A stretch of 64,000 nt of DNA from Planctomycetota bacterium (GCA_022574595.1 JACZRS010000002.1:186001-250000); one strand, 5' to 3'. Positions 44,881-52,786 are shown, counted from the stretch's first letter. Notes: generated by a model from the sequence alone, not told the origin. Numbers and translations are program-made.

Positions 44881-45864
44881 CTAACAACACCCACCACCCG
44901 CATAATGCCAGGTTGAAGCTGTGATCGTAAGATCATCTCGATTTAATGATGCAAGCGCACCAGCCGTCTTATCACAAACGTTCATGGGAATATCACGAAC
45001 AAGTGTATGGCCTTTGCCATCATCAAACATCTCATCAGACCCGGTATATATCGCAGTTTGGCCTGTAAATACGCAAGGTCCATCGGCCGGAACAGCCGTT
45101 CTATATGCACAAACTTCTATGGTTTCTAAGAGTAAATCGCTATCAAGGTTATAGCGTTTTTTGTCCAGCATCCGATACGGCCGACGCGAGCGAACTTCGA
45201 TGCTGCCAAAGCCTGCATCAACCATTTTCTGGATATAGGTTTCATAGCTCAGGCAGCCAGAGATACATTGGGCGCGAAGGGTTTCATCATCTTTAAGATG
45301 CTGGGGTATAGGTTGAGGAGTTATTGGATCAGACATGGAAAGTCTGCCGCTGTTTTTGAGGACGCGGTGCATTTCACTGAGAGCTTTTTCCAGATCGCCA
45401 ACTCCTTCATCATCAGTTGTGAAAATGTTAAACAGACAATTTTGAGCTGCAACCGTAATACTTTGATCTTCAATAGGCAGATCCAGCGCATCACCATCAC
45501 GAATATCTACAAACGATGGATCGAACCAATCGTTTAGCTTTGCTGCTTCTTGCAGGTTTTTCTGCGCAACATCTCGCATCTCTTTTACAGGATCGACCGC
45601 AATTACTCCGCCAGCCCTGCGCGAAAAATATGCAAATTGCAGTGCTTCTAGTCCGCCACCTACGCCTACATATAAAACGGTCTGGTCTTTCGACATATCC
45701 TGTAAATGCACAGTACTTCCGCATCCGTAATTCATTTCGTGCATTATCGAGGGGATTTTAAGCCCGGGCAGATACATCGGACGCTGCGGCACACAGCAAA
45801 GCGCCTTCTCAGGCGACTCAGCTGCCTTTGCGTACACTTCCTGGACTGTTGTATGATAACTCAC
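44881..45864 (-). CDS. arsM: arsenite methyltransferase ArsM, arsenosugar type
   Basis: A 327-residue SAM-dependent methyltransferase that methylates arsenite to mono- and dimethylated forms. The SAM motif I is TVLYVGVGGGLEALQFAYFS, motif II is DGDALDLPIEDQSI, and HRVLKNSGRLSMSDP is the late motif. Arsenic-binding cysteines are likely Cys23-Cys24 (ALCCVPQ), Cys48 (YGCGS) and the one in AQCISGCLSY. The last 70 residues, ending HYAGGGCC, form the extension typical of the arsS-linked subgroup. Together with arsS this makes a two-gene arsenosugar/arsenolipid operon. No arsR, arsC or efflux gene is near, so arsenic handling rather than expulsion is suggested. Confidence 0.9.
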   Translation of the reverse strand: MSYHTTVQEVYAKAAESPEKALCCVPQRPMYLPGLKIPSIMHEMNYGCGSTVHLQDMSKDQTVLYVGVGGGLEALQFAYFSRRAGGVIAVDPVKEMRDVAQKNLQEAAKLNDWFDPSFVDIRDGDALDLPIEDQSITVAAQNCLFNIFTTDDEGVGDLEKALSEMHRVLKNSGRLSMSDPITPQPIPQHLKDDETLRAQCISGCLSYETYIQKMVDAGFGSIEVRSRRPYRMLDKKRYNLDSDLLLETIEVCAYRTAVPADGPCVFTGQTAIYTGSDEMFDDGKGHTLVRDIPMNVCDKTAGALASLNRDDLTITASTWHYAGGGCC

Positions 45865-45960
45865 GTTTAGATTCCTACTATTAGATAAGGATTAGCTCTA
45901 TCGTAGTCATACAACGCCCAATGCCACTGTATGTATTCCTATTTCATTCTTGGAGTATGA

Positions 45961-46170
45961 ATTAAAAACACTCTTGAAACAATTGGCGGTTTGTGGGAGC
46001 TGCTTTTATTAGCGATTAAAGCTCGTTTTCGCCTTAGCGGGCCATATTGGCGCTGGCGTTACGAAACCGCATTTGGCAATATTCCAGCCGCCCGACCATC
46101 ACGATTCGAGCAGTTAAAAGCCATGATAAGCTATGGGCGATGGGTATATCGAATGAAAAGGGACCTATAA
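45961..46170 (+). CDS. small conserved-type protein, 69 residues, apparent ATT start
   Basis: An open frame from ATT 45961 to TAA 46168-46170 gives a protein-like 69-residue basic peptide: (M)KNTLETIGGLWELLLLAIKA, then RFRLSGPYWRWRYETAFGN, and QLKAMISYGRWVYRMKRDL. The order of aromatic and basic residues (RFRL.GPYW.WR..TAFG then YGRWVYRM) is what I recall from small uncharacterised planctomycete proteins; I cannot verify this here. GGAG lies five bases before ATT. The only other in-frame candidate, a TTG at 45991, has no such site and would cut into the first helix. It lies between divergent arsM and thrC. Function unknown. Confidence 0.65.
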   Translation: MKNTLETIGGLWELLLLAIKARFRLSGPYWRWRYETAFGNIPAARPSRFEQLKAMISYGRWVYRMKRDL

Positions 46171-46245
46171 TATCACCCTCTAGTAGCTCTAGCTGATATG
46201 CACCATCCTTATATATAGCGAGCTTTTTGATACATTCTGTTCGCT

Positions 46246-47499
46246 ATGAAAACCATGACCAAAAACCAACAATGCTTTGTCACGCACCTTGAAGCTGCGA
46301 TAGATGGAACGCATCTCGAATCGGGCATCGTGCAAACAATGCACAACGATCGGCCGCTTTGGGTTCGATACGACCTAAACGCAATCGCCAAACAAGTTTC
46401 GCGCGATGATCTGAAAGATCGCCCGCAAAGTCTTTGGCGGTATCGTGAATTGCTGCCAGTTAATGATGACGCACACATTGTAAGCCTCGGCGAAACCATA
46501 ACACCACTAATACATTGTCCGCGCCTAGGCAAAGAGCTAGGTGCAAAAAAGCTATTCATCAAAGATGAATCGCGCTTACCAACCGGATCATTTAAGGCGC
46601 GAGGTATGGCAATGGCTGTATCCATGGCGAAACAATTTGGAATCAAACGTGTTGCGGTACCCACTGCGGGAAATGCCGGCGGAGCCCTCGCTGCCTATGC
46701 AGCTAAAGCACAAATCGAGTGTTACATTTTTATGCCCTCCGATACGCCAATGGTAAACCGCTATGAAGCAGGGATGTTTGGCGCAAAGGTGTTTCTTATT
46801 GATGCCCTAATAAACGAGTGTGGCCGAATCGTCCGCGAAGGTAAGGAACAAATGGACTGGTTTGATATCAGCACACTTAAAGAGCCTTACAGAATCGAAG
46901 GTAAAAAAACCATGGGACTTGAGCTTGCAGAGCAAATGAACTGGAAGCTGCCCGATGTGATCATGTACCCAACCGGTGGCGGGACCGGGCTTATTGGTAT
47001 GTGTAAAGCTTTTGATGAATTAGAGGAAATCGGTTGGCTTGAAACGGATAAGCGGCCACGCATGTTTGCCTGTCAATCTAGTGGCTGTCCGCCCATTGTT
47101 AATGCGTTTGATAGTGGCGAGAGATTCGCAGAACCAATAAAAGATCCGCAGACAATTGCAAGTGGCTTAAGAGTGCCGGGTGCAGTAGGCGATTTCATGA
47201 TTCTCGATGCAGTCAGAAACTCCGGCGGCATGGCACTCGCAGCAGATGAATCACAAATTAAGGCCTGGATGACATTAGCAAGTTCATTGGAAGGAATATC
47301 ACTCTGCCCCGAATCAGCTGTATGTATCGGCGCGCTAAAAGAATCACTTACAAAGGAAAACATAGATCCAGAAGAAACAATAGTGATATTTAATACCGGC
47401 GCAGTTCAAAAATATGTAGAGGTAATGCAAACGGATATTCCAACGCTGGACCACACTAAGCCGATCGATTGGTCGCGTTTTGAAATTAAGGCGAAATAA
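46246..47499 (+). CDS. thrC: threonine synthase
   Basis: PLP enzyme that converts O-phosphohomoserine to threonine. At 417 residues it is the fold-type II form. The PLP lysine is Lys117 in RLPTGSFKARG. Other motifs: AVPTAGNAGGALAAYAAKAQ, the phosphate loop YPTGGGTGLIGMCKAF and the end VIFNTGAVQKY. The N-terminus CFVTHLEAAIDG... RPLWVRYDL matches the class that carries a zinc-like CxxC before the RYDL; here the cysteines are reduced. The ATG at 46246 has no strong ribosome-binding site; ATG 46255 is an alternative. A small zinc-ribbon gene follows by four bases. Confidence 0.93.
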   Translation: MKTMTKNQQCFVTHLEAAIDGTHLESGIVQTMHNDRPLWVRYDLNAIAKQVSRDDLKDRPQSLWRYRELLPVNDDAHIVSLGETITPLIHCPRLGKELGAKKLFIKDESRLPTGSFKARGMAMAVSMAKQFGIKRVAVPTAGNAGGALAAYAAKAQIECYIFMPSDTPMVNRYEAGMFGAKVFLIDALINECGRIVREGKEQMDWFDISTLKEPYRIEGKKTMGLELAEQMNWKLPDVIMYPTGGGTGLIGMCKAFDELEEIGWLETDKRPRMFACQSSGCPPIVNAFDSGERFAEPIKDPQTIASGLRVPGAVGDFMILDAVRNSGGMALAADESQIKAWMTLASSLEGISLCPESAVCIGALKESLTKENIDPEETIVIFNTGAVQKYVEVMQTDIPTLDHTKPIDWSRFEIKAK

Positions 47500-47503
47500 A
47501 CTT

Positions 47504-47839
47504 ATGGCACAAGGCGTACGGCATATTTGCGGAGGATGTGGACATGCTATTGAAGCGTGGTCGGATGGTAATCCTTATTACATCGACAAGGCGGGAGATA
47601 AACAGTACGCTTATCATCCCGATCACGAACTCCTTGCGAAATGTATAGGCAATGATTCTCCTCATCTGTGTTTGTCATGCGGGTTCGAGTTCATGGTGGA
47701 TTCAAACGATCCAGTTGCAAATTGCCCTAAGTGCAAAACTGGTGAGATTGCGTGTACTTATGATTTAGATAACAAACAGTGTCCTTTTTGCAAAGAGGGT
47801 GTATTTAATATTGACCCGGATTTATTTGCAATCTCATGA
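47504..47839 (+). CDS. multi-CxxC zinc-ribbon protein, unknown
   Basis: A 111-residue soluble protein with four CxxC pairs: ICGGCGHAIEAW, LCLSCGFEFMV, NCPKCKTGEI and QCPFCKEGVF. These probably form two zinc ribbons or rubredoxin-like knuckles around a central DKQYAYHPDHE segment. ATG 47504 is four bases after the thrC stop, so it is likely co-translated; a longer frame from 47480 would overlap thrC by 20 bases. It has no DNA-binding or redox signature beyond the zinc pairs. Function unknown. Confidence 0.72.
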   Translation: MAQGVRHICGGCGHAIEAWSDGNPYYIDKAGDKQYAYHPDHELLAKCIGNDSPHLCLSCGFEFMVDSNDPVANCPKCKTGEIACTYDLDNKQCPFCKEGVFNIDPDLFAIS

Positions 47840-47869
47840 TGCAATAGCTCGTTCCCTATCACAGGCAAA

Positions 47870-47974
47870 CAAAGGTGTCAGGATGAATTAGAATTTACAT
47901 CAATCAGTAATTTGAAATTCGAGGACCGCTCTGTCCACTACCCAGGGACTAAACAAATCATCATGACACCTTTG
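47870..47974. repeat. 105-bp element with inverted ends, copy D of the GGTGTCAGG family
   Basis: The left end CAAAGGTGTCAGGATGA (47870-47886) and the right end TCATCATGACACCTTTG (47958-47974) are inverted copies with one change. The left end also matches the beginning of copies B and C. A direct copy, ATGACACCTTT, follows at once and forms the start of the next gene. No open frame is inside. Confidence 0.7.
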
Positions 47975-47976
47975 AT

Positions 47977-48954
47977 ATGACACCTTTATTAAGCAAGCAT
48001 CGCAAAATAGAAATAGCCTACGGATCAGTAGTCATTGCCGTTGTGGTGTTTGTGTTATCATCACTACGCTTCTTCGTTCATTATTATCCGATTGAACTCT
48101 TTCACCATTTTCAAGTCCAGTATTTCATAGCTTCAGTGGTTATTTTGATTGTTCTCGCAGCGCTTCGCCGTTGGCGATTTGTGATTATTGCAATCGCTGC
48201 GGTTATCGTTTCCAGCTCTGCTGTAATTCCACTATGGTTTCGACCACATGATGTTGATTCAAGTACCACAGCCACTCAACTGACAAGCACAATTAGAATC
48301 CTTCATGCAAATGTTCTTTCGAGCAACGCTGATCATGCAAAGCTAATTGATTTGATCAACCGGGAAAAACCAGATCTTGTCATGCTTCAGGAAATAAATA
48401 GCCATTGGGTAAAAGCTTTGACGCCATTGGAAAACGATTATCCATATAAATGTATAGCTGCTCGCGATGATAACTTTGGCATAGCGATCTTCAGTCGAAC
48501 TCCTTTACATGCTACGGTTGTGCAACAATTTGGCAGTGCGAATTTTCCAAGCATCACGTTTCAGATACAAATTGATAATACTTTTGTGGATGTTATTTCT
48601 ACTCACCCCATGCCACCGGTTTCTGCAGATGCCATGGCATCACACAATGAACAGCTGCTGGCAGTCGCAGCTTTTGCTGAGGGGCGAGAGAACCCATTGA
48701 TAGTCGTTGGTGATCTGAATACTACGATGTGGACAGGTCCATACAATAACCTGTGCGAGAAGCTCAACTTAACTAATGCACGTAAAGGTTTTGGGATCCT
48801 GCCAGGTTGGCCAACGAGTTTGCCAGGCATTATGCGCATACCAATCGATCATTGCCTGGTGAGCGATGAGGTTTTTATTAGTGATTGCAGGCTCGGTTCT
48901 GAAATTGGCTCGGATCATTTGCCACTGATCATAGATTTTCAGATCCGTAGGTGA
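47977..48954 (+). CDS. endonuclease/exonuclease/phosphatase (EEP) family membrane protein
   Basis: A 325-residue protein with three N-terminal hydrophobic helices (about 12-32, 47-64, 68-88) and an EEP-fold catalytic domain outside the membrane. The domain shows ILHANVLSSNADH, the metal Glu in LVMLQEINSHWVKAL, ISTHPMPPVSADAM, the DxN motif VVGDLNTTMW, IDHCLVSDEV and the final GSDHLPLIIDF. All metal and acid-base residues are present. Substrates of such membrane EEP proteins are not known. The start ATG 47977 lies two bases after the inverted-repeat element, and its first 11 bases repeat that element's end. Confidence 0.86.
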   Translation: MTPLLSKHRKIEIAYGSVVIAVVVFVLSSLRFFVHYYPIELFHHFQVQYFIASVVILIVLAALRRWRFVIIAIAAVIVSSSAVIPLWFRPHDVDSSTTATQLTSTIRILHANVLSSNADHAKLIDLINREKPDLVMLQEINSHWVKALTPLENDYPYKCIAARDDNFGIAIFSRTPLHATVVQQFGSANFPSITFQIQIDNTFVDVISTHPMPPVSADAMASHNEQLLAVAAFAEGRENPLIVVGDLNTTMWTGPYNNLCEKLNLTNARKGFGILPGWPTSLPGIMRIPIDHCLVSDEVFISDCRLGSEIGSDHLPLIIDFQIRR

Positions 48955-49111
48955 AAAATTAACAGTGGCGGCAATACTAACTCTGTTTGGTAATACCGAT
49001 TTTCTCGTATTACCTGATTAGTATGCACAAAGTAAAGCAATATTTGCTAGCGAGAGTATGTTATCATTTACAGACTCGGGTTAAATGCTTTGCCAAAATG
49101 GAGAATGAGCA

Positions 49112-50428
49112 ATGATGAGAAGGAAGATCACACATATCACAGGCCTGCTCACAGTTTTGATCTTGGTCTGGCCGGTCGTAGCCGACCCCGGCAAACCGGT
49201 CGCTGTCCGATGGTGGGGCCAAGCCTTTGTCACAATCGAAACCTATTGGAACCTGACTATTGCAATTGATCCATATGCAACGAGCATTGGTTACGATGAT
49301 CCCAAAATTACTGCTGATGTCGTACTGGTCACCCACAACCACCGTGATCACAGCAATGTCAGCTTGCTTGGTAAAGGCGCAACAGCCGTGATCGGCCTCG
49401 ATAATAAGAGTAATGTAGCGTCGATTGACATGGTGCTCGATCGTCTGCCCAATCAAGATAAGCCGACGTTGACTGCGTTCTCACCCAGTGCTGAGTATTC
49501 TATTCATGCAGTTCGCTTCCGTAGCATCACATCATTTCATGATGATCAGTCCGGAAGCCGCCGTGGCAACAACGCTATGTTCCTCATCCAAGCCGATGGG
49601 GTGCGCATCCTCCATTGCGGCGATCTGGGGCAAACGAAACTAACCGAAGATCAGCTTGGCCTGATTGGACAAGTTGATGTGCTGCTCATTCCTGTTGGTG
49701 GCGTTTACACAGTTGATGGCAAGCAGGCGGCCGCAATAGTAGCTCAGATCAGCCCGCGATATGTAGTTCCCATCCATTACAAAACGCCACAGCTTACGAT
49801 CCCGCTTAATACTGATGAAGAGTTTCTCAAGGCGTTGTCAAGCAAATACGAGCGCAAAACCCCTGTGGGTAATACCTTGGCCGTTGCGCATAACCTGGCT
49901 GGGTCTGATGAGAGTCTGCAAGTCGTCACATTGCATACGCGCCCGTGGAAGATGCCTAATGAATTGGCTGAGCTTTTTAAGCGCAAGGATGCTGCCAACC
50001 GCAAATCACAAGAAGTGTTTGCCAAGTTAAGCACCAAGCAGATGAACCATAGGCCTTCAAATGGCACGCACACCCCGCGCTGGAACGCAGAGCACATGAT
50101 GGGTCGCGAACTCGGGTTTTTCTCGAAGATTTACAACAGCGTCGATCCAGCAATCCCCTCTATCAACCTCAACCCCAAGCAGATGCCGGCTGACTATGTC
50201 GCTGCTCATCCGGATTGGGACGGTAAGGAAGAGGCCCGGCAGATGCAGCGTGTAATTTCCTTCACCCGCCGCTTCGCCTATTTATTCGATGGGATTACAT
50301 TAGAAACAAAACCACCCGGCAGTTGGTGGACTGTCCGCGGCCTTCTCGAACAGATGCAGCGCCATTACGGTGAGCATACATCAAATGTGAAAGACAAATT
50401 CGAGTTGCCGGATTGGCCGGGGGAATGA
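49112..50428 (+). CDS. UlaG-like metallo-beta-lactamase domain fused to a DinB-like domain
   Basis: A 438-residue exported protein; a hydrophobic signal (HITGLLTVLILVWPVVA) ends near residue 25. The MBL domain is of the UlaG type: VRWWGQAFVTIETYWNLTIA, DPYATSIGYDD, HxHxDH in LVTHNHRDHSN, ILHCGDLGQ and VVPIHYKTP. After residue about 300, a second domain begins with a basic helix (FKRKDAANRKSQEVFAKLST) and then MNHRPSNGTHTPRWNAEHMM, the pattern of DinB_2 four-helix proteins with a possible metal histidine; the last helix has GLLEQMQRHYGEHTSNVKD. The fusion joins a hydrolase to a domain usually found alone. GGAGAATG precedes the ATG region. Substrate unknown. Confidence 0.82.
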   Translation: MMRRKITHITGLLTVLILVWPVVADPGKPVAVRWWGQAFVTIETYWNLTIAIDPYATSIGYDDPKITADVVLVTHNHRDHSNVSLLGKGATAVIGLDNKSNVASIDMVLDRLPNQDKPTLTAFSPSAEYSIHAVRFRSITSFHDDQSGSRRGNNAMFLIQADGVRILHCGDLGQTKLTEDQLGLIGQVDVLLIPVGGVYTVDGKQAAAIVAQISPRYVVPIHYKTPQLTIPLNTDEEFLKALSSKYERKTPVGNTLAVAHNLAGSDESLQVVTLHTRPWKMPNELAELFKRKDAANRKSQEVFAKLSTKQMNHRPSNGTHTPRWNAEHMMGRELGFFSKIYNSVDPAIPSINLNPKQMPADYVAAHPDWDGKEEARQMQRVISFTRRFAYLFDGITLETKPPGSWWTVRGLLEQMQRHYGEHTSNVKDKFELPDWPGE

Positions 50429-50478
50429 TGCCTAAGATTTGTGCGGAGTCGTGACGTATTTTTTATGTGTGAGGAAAA

Positions 50479-50630
50479 CAAAGGTGTCAGGTTGAATTAA
50501 TTGGGATTAAGGAAAGGGTTCCAAGTGTTCACGCGCCGCGGAAACCCGTGTCTTACTCTCGATAGTATTCCAACACTGGTTTCACAAAGCCGGAACCCCG
50601 GAACTCCAGGACCCCGGAACCAGTGGCACC
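50479..50630 (+). repeat. dispersed repeat, copy C
   Basis: Begins CAAAGGTGTCAGGTTGAATT, continues GGGATTAAGGAAAGGGTTCC, then GTTCACGCGCCGCGG and CTCGATAGTATTCCAACACT, and closes ACTGGTTTCACAAAGCC with ...AACCAGTGGCACC. It shares its beginning and end with copy B and its middle with copy A. Between the two halves of the closing hairpin it has an extra 20 bases rich in CCGGAACCCC. It is the longest copy. Confidence 0.75.
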
Positions 50631-50658
50631 ATTCGTTTACTTTGTAGGTTAAACAATT

Positions 50659-50754
50659 GCCACCATTAGCCCCCGGCTCTGCTGGGTTCGGGCGAAGGGA
50701 AGTGTGAATACGATTTAACACGTTCGGTCCCGGGTGAAATCCGGAGCTAATGGC
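50659..50754. repeat. imperfect inverted repeat downstream of copy C
   Basis: GCCACCATTAGCCCCCGGCT at 50659-50678 and the reverse complement of CCGGAGCTAATGGC at 50741-50754 share CCATTAGC-CCGG; the inner parts TGGGTTCGGGCG and TTCGGTCCCGGG also correspond loosely. No gene is inside. With the two neighbouring repeats it fills the 433-base gap 50429-50861. Confidence 0.5.
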
Positions 50755-50810
50755 ATGAGCAAGATCCCCAATGCTATACATTTCACAATTTCGACTTTTC
50801 GAGGGAGATT

Positions 50811-50856
50811 AAGGGGACAGGCTACTTAATGTAGCATTAAAGTAGCCTGTCCCCTT
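50811..50856. repeat. long GGGGACAGGCTAC palindrome
   Basis: AAGGGGACAGGCTACTT (50811-50827) and AAGTAGCCTGTCCCCTT (50840-50856) are perfect 17-base inverted copies. The 12-base loop AATGTAGCATTA is itself nearly palindromic, so the hairpin is almost continuous. GGGGACAGGCTAC sequences are known near REP-associated tyrosine transposases in other bacteria; no transposase is here. It lies five bases after the last oxidase gene and may also end that operon. Confidence 0.8.
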
Positions 50857-50861
50857 TTACT

Positions 50862-51479
50862 CTACTTACCGCCGAGCTGTAACGTTACGAACAGTGCTAG
50901 CCAGACTGCGTCAAGGAAGTGCCAGTACATTGCGGCGTATCTTACGCCGGGATAGTAGGTTGGGGTGTATCTGCCACTTGTCGCTCTGAGTGCGACGATT
51001 ACAAGCGGGATTAATCCGCCGATTATGTGTGCAGCGTGTATGCCTGTCAGCACATAGAAACTTGCCAGCAGATAGCGAGCTTCTATTGAACTTGCAGCTA
51101 CAGCAAGCGGCAAAGACCACTGTACCCAGCAGCGAGTTTGAATGGCTAAGAAAACAATCCCTAGAATCGCAGTAAGGATCACGCCTAGCTTTAGTTTATT
51201 TGTATTACCGCTGCGCAGGCCCAGGACCGCCCAGTGGATAGTTCCGCTACTAATTAATAGTACCAAAGTGCTAGCCCACAAACCCGAGGGCAAATTTGGC
51301 AGATCAAGTAGTGCATCGTCCTCAATACTTATCAAGACCAGCCAGTGCGCCAGGATAAACGATGCAAATAGTACCGCAAGTGCAGCCAAGAAAAACCAGA
51401 ACCCCAAGGTCCCTGCAGAGAACCCGGCCTCACGATCATCAAACGGCGAATTTCTTAAAGAAGAGGCTGGCATCAGCAC
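50862..51479 (-). CDS. cytochrome c oxidase subunit III-type protein (second copy)
   Basis: A 205-residue inner-membrane protein of the heme-copper oxidase subunit III family with five helices. Diagnostic parts: GTLGFWFFLAALAVLFASFI, SGTIHWAVLGLRSG, YVLTGIHAAHIIGGLIPLV and the end AAMYWHFLDAVWLALFVTLQ. The N-terminus is short and the first family helices are reduced. It overlaps the cox4 gene by one base and is the last gene of the operon. A second, longer subunit III is encoded three genes earlier (51887-52786). One may replace the other or both may be built in. Confidence 0.88.
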   Translation of the reverse strand: MLMPASSLRNSPFDDREAGFSAGTLGFWFFLAALAVLFASFILAHWLVLISIEDDALLDLPNLPSGLWASTLVLLISSGTIHWAVLGLRSGNTNKLKLGVILTAILGIVFLAIQTRCWVQWSLPLAVAASSIEARYLLASFYVLTGIHAAHIIGGLIPLVIVALRATSGRYTPTYYPGVRYAAMYWHFLDAVWLALFVTLQLGGK

Positions 51480-51859
51480 TATTCCACTGTCGCAAGTTCC
51501 TCAAGCTTAATTTTAACTTTTGGCGCATCGCCTGCATCAATATCAGGCGCATATTCATGTGTGTCTAGAAGCGCAAAGGATATAAACAAGACCACAAATG
51601 CCATTGAGATAATAAACACGATCCCGTTAAATGGCCGGTCATAACGAAGGTGCATAAAAAACAGCACCACCAATGAACCTTTAATTAGTGCAATTACAAG
51701 TGCTATCACAATATTGTAATTGCCAAAGTCCATGCCAGCGGTCCAGACTGTAATCCCAGTAAGGATCAGCAGTGCTATACCGGTAGTAAGAAGTATGCGA
51801 ACCGGAACTATGTGCCCGACGCTTTCATGCTGATTATTATGCGAAGAATCGCTACTCAT
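51479..51859 (-). CDS. cytochrome c oxidase subunit IV-type protein
   Basis: A 126-residue inner-membrane protein with three helices (VRILLTTGIALLILTGITVW, YNIVIALVIALIKGSLVVLFF, PFNGIVFIISMAFVVLFISF). The second helix with ALIKGSLVVLFFMHLRYD is the signature of prokaryotic COX4 (CtaF-like). The C-terminal part (PDIDAGDAPKVKIKLEELAT) is short and hydrophilic. It follows coxC by 27 bases. It probably stabilises the oxidase. Confidence 0.9.
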   Translation of the reverse strand: MSSDSSHNNQHESVGHIVPVRILLTTGIALLILTGITVWTAGMDFGNYNIVIALVIALIKGSLVVLFFMHLRYDRPFNGIVFIISMAFVVLFISFALLDTHEYAPDIDAGDAPKVKIKLEELATVE

Positions 51860-51886
51860 ATTTCTTGCCTAGTACCAAGTGCCTTC

Positions 51887-52786
51887 CTATATCAGATAAA
51901 AAAGCGGGAAAAGGAAAATCCATATTAGATCAACAATGTGCCAATACAAACCGCCCAGATCAATGGGTGTGAAATAAGCCGGTCCGAAGTGACCTTTTAT
52001 TGATCTTACTAATAACCATGTAATAAGGAATATGCCTAACAAAACGTGTATTCCATGCAGACCCGTCATCAGAAAATAAATTGTAAAGAACATGTGTGCG
52101 TTTGCAGGTCGGTCCTGTCGCTGCAAAGCATGAACCTCATGTTTAGATTCGCTGTGCTGTGTATCGGGGTTAAGCACAGCTCTATCTATTCCAGTTGGAC
52201 TGCTCGCAGGTGGGAGAACTGCTGAAAGCTCAACATTAATATCCGCTGGAAGCCCTAACTGGGCTGCTGTCTTTGCCGATGTTGGCGGAACTGGTGGTAC
52301 AAGTGGTACTGATCCAACTACTATAGTCTCATCGTTCCATGTGTGTGAGCTTTCGGAAGGCTTATCATAAAACGCTGGTCCGGGAAACCATCCTTCTTCA
52401 AATTTGTGTGAATACTCATCGTACTTAATTCCAAGAAAACCGAACGCACCCGCAAGCGTAAGCACCAAACCGATGATTAAACCTTTTTGATTGCCTCTCT
52501 GAGCTGCGGTTACTGCGAAGGCCATGGTGAAACTGCTTGCAATAAGCACGACGGTATTAATCGCTCCCCATGTAGTGTCGAGGAATTCGCTGCCGAACTT
52601 AAACAGTTCCGGGTGGTTACCGCGCCAGACTGAGTAACCTACGAACAGTCCACCAAATAGCAGTACTTCGGTAGCCAGGAACAGCCACATCCCCAACTTG
52701 CCAGCTTCAAACTGCTGGCTGGGTGTATCCCAATGATGAGCAAGGAAGTCCGGATGCTTGTTTGTGTGTGTATCAGTAACGTTCAT
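51887..52786 (-). CDS. coxC: cytochrome c oxidase subunit III with a long internal insert
   Basis: A 299-residue inner-membrane subunit of the oxidase. The start HHWDTPSQQFEAGKLGMWLF is family-like, then GGLFVGYSVWRGNHPELF and AINTVVLIASSFTMAFAV. The C-terminal end MFFTIYFLMTGLHGIHVLLG and DLGGLYWHIVDLIWIFLFPL closes it. Between helices 3 and 4, residues about 130-218 form a hydrophilic insert rich in P, S and A (PLVPPVPPTSAKTAAQLG and PPASSPTGIDRAVLNPD), which standard subunit III lacks. It faces the periplasm if the helices keep their usual directions. It is between coxA and cox4. Confidence 0.92.
   Translation of the reverse strand: MNVTDTHTNKHPDFLAHHWDTPSQQFEAGKLGMWLFLATEVLLFGGLFVGYSVWRGNHPELFKFGSEFLDTTWGAINTVVLIASSFTMAFAVTAAQRGNQKGLIIGLVLTLAGAFGFLGIKYDEYSHKFEEGWFPGPAFYDKPSESSHTWNDETIVVGSVPLVPPVPPTSAKTAAQLGLPADINVELSAVLPPASSPTGIDRAVLNPDTQHSESKHEVHALQRQDRPANAHMFFTIYFLMTGLHGIHVLLGIFLITWLLVRSIKGHFGPAYFTPIDLGGLYWHIVDLIWIFLFPLFYLI

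Noticed and set aside
48980-49030. GGTAATAC / GTATTACC hairpin before the MBL-DinB gene
   Set aside because: An eight-pair A/T-rich stem with no T run; it may be a weak transcript end but cannot be supported.
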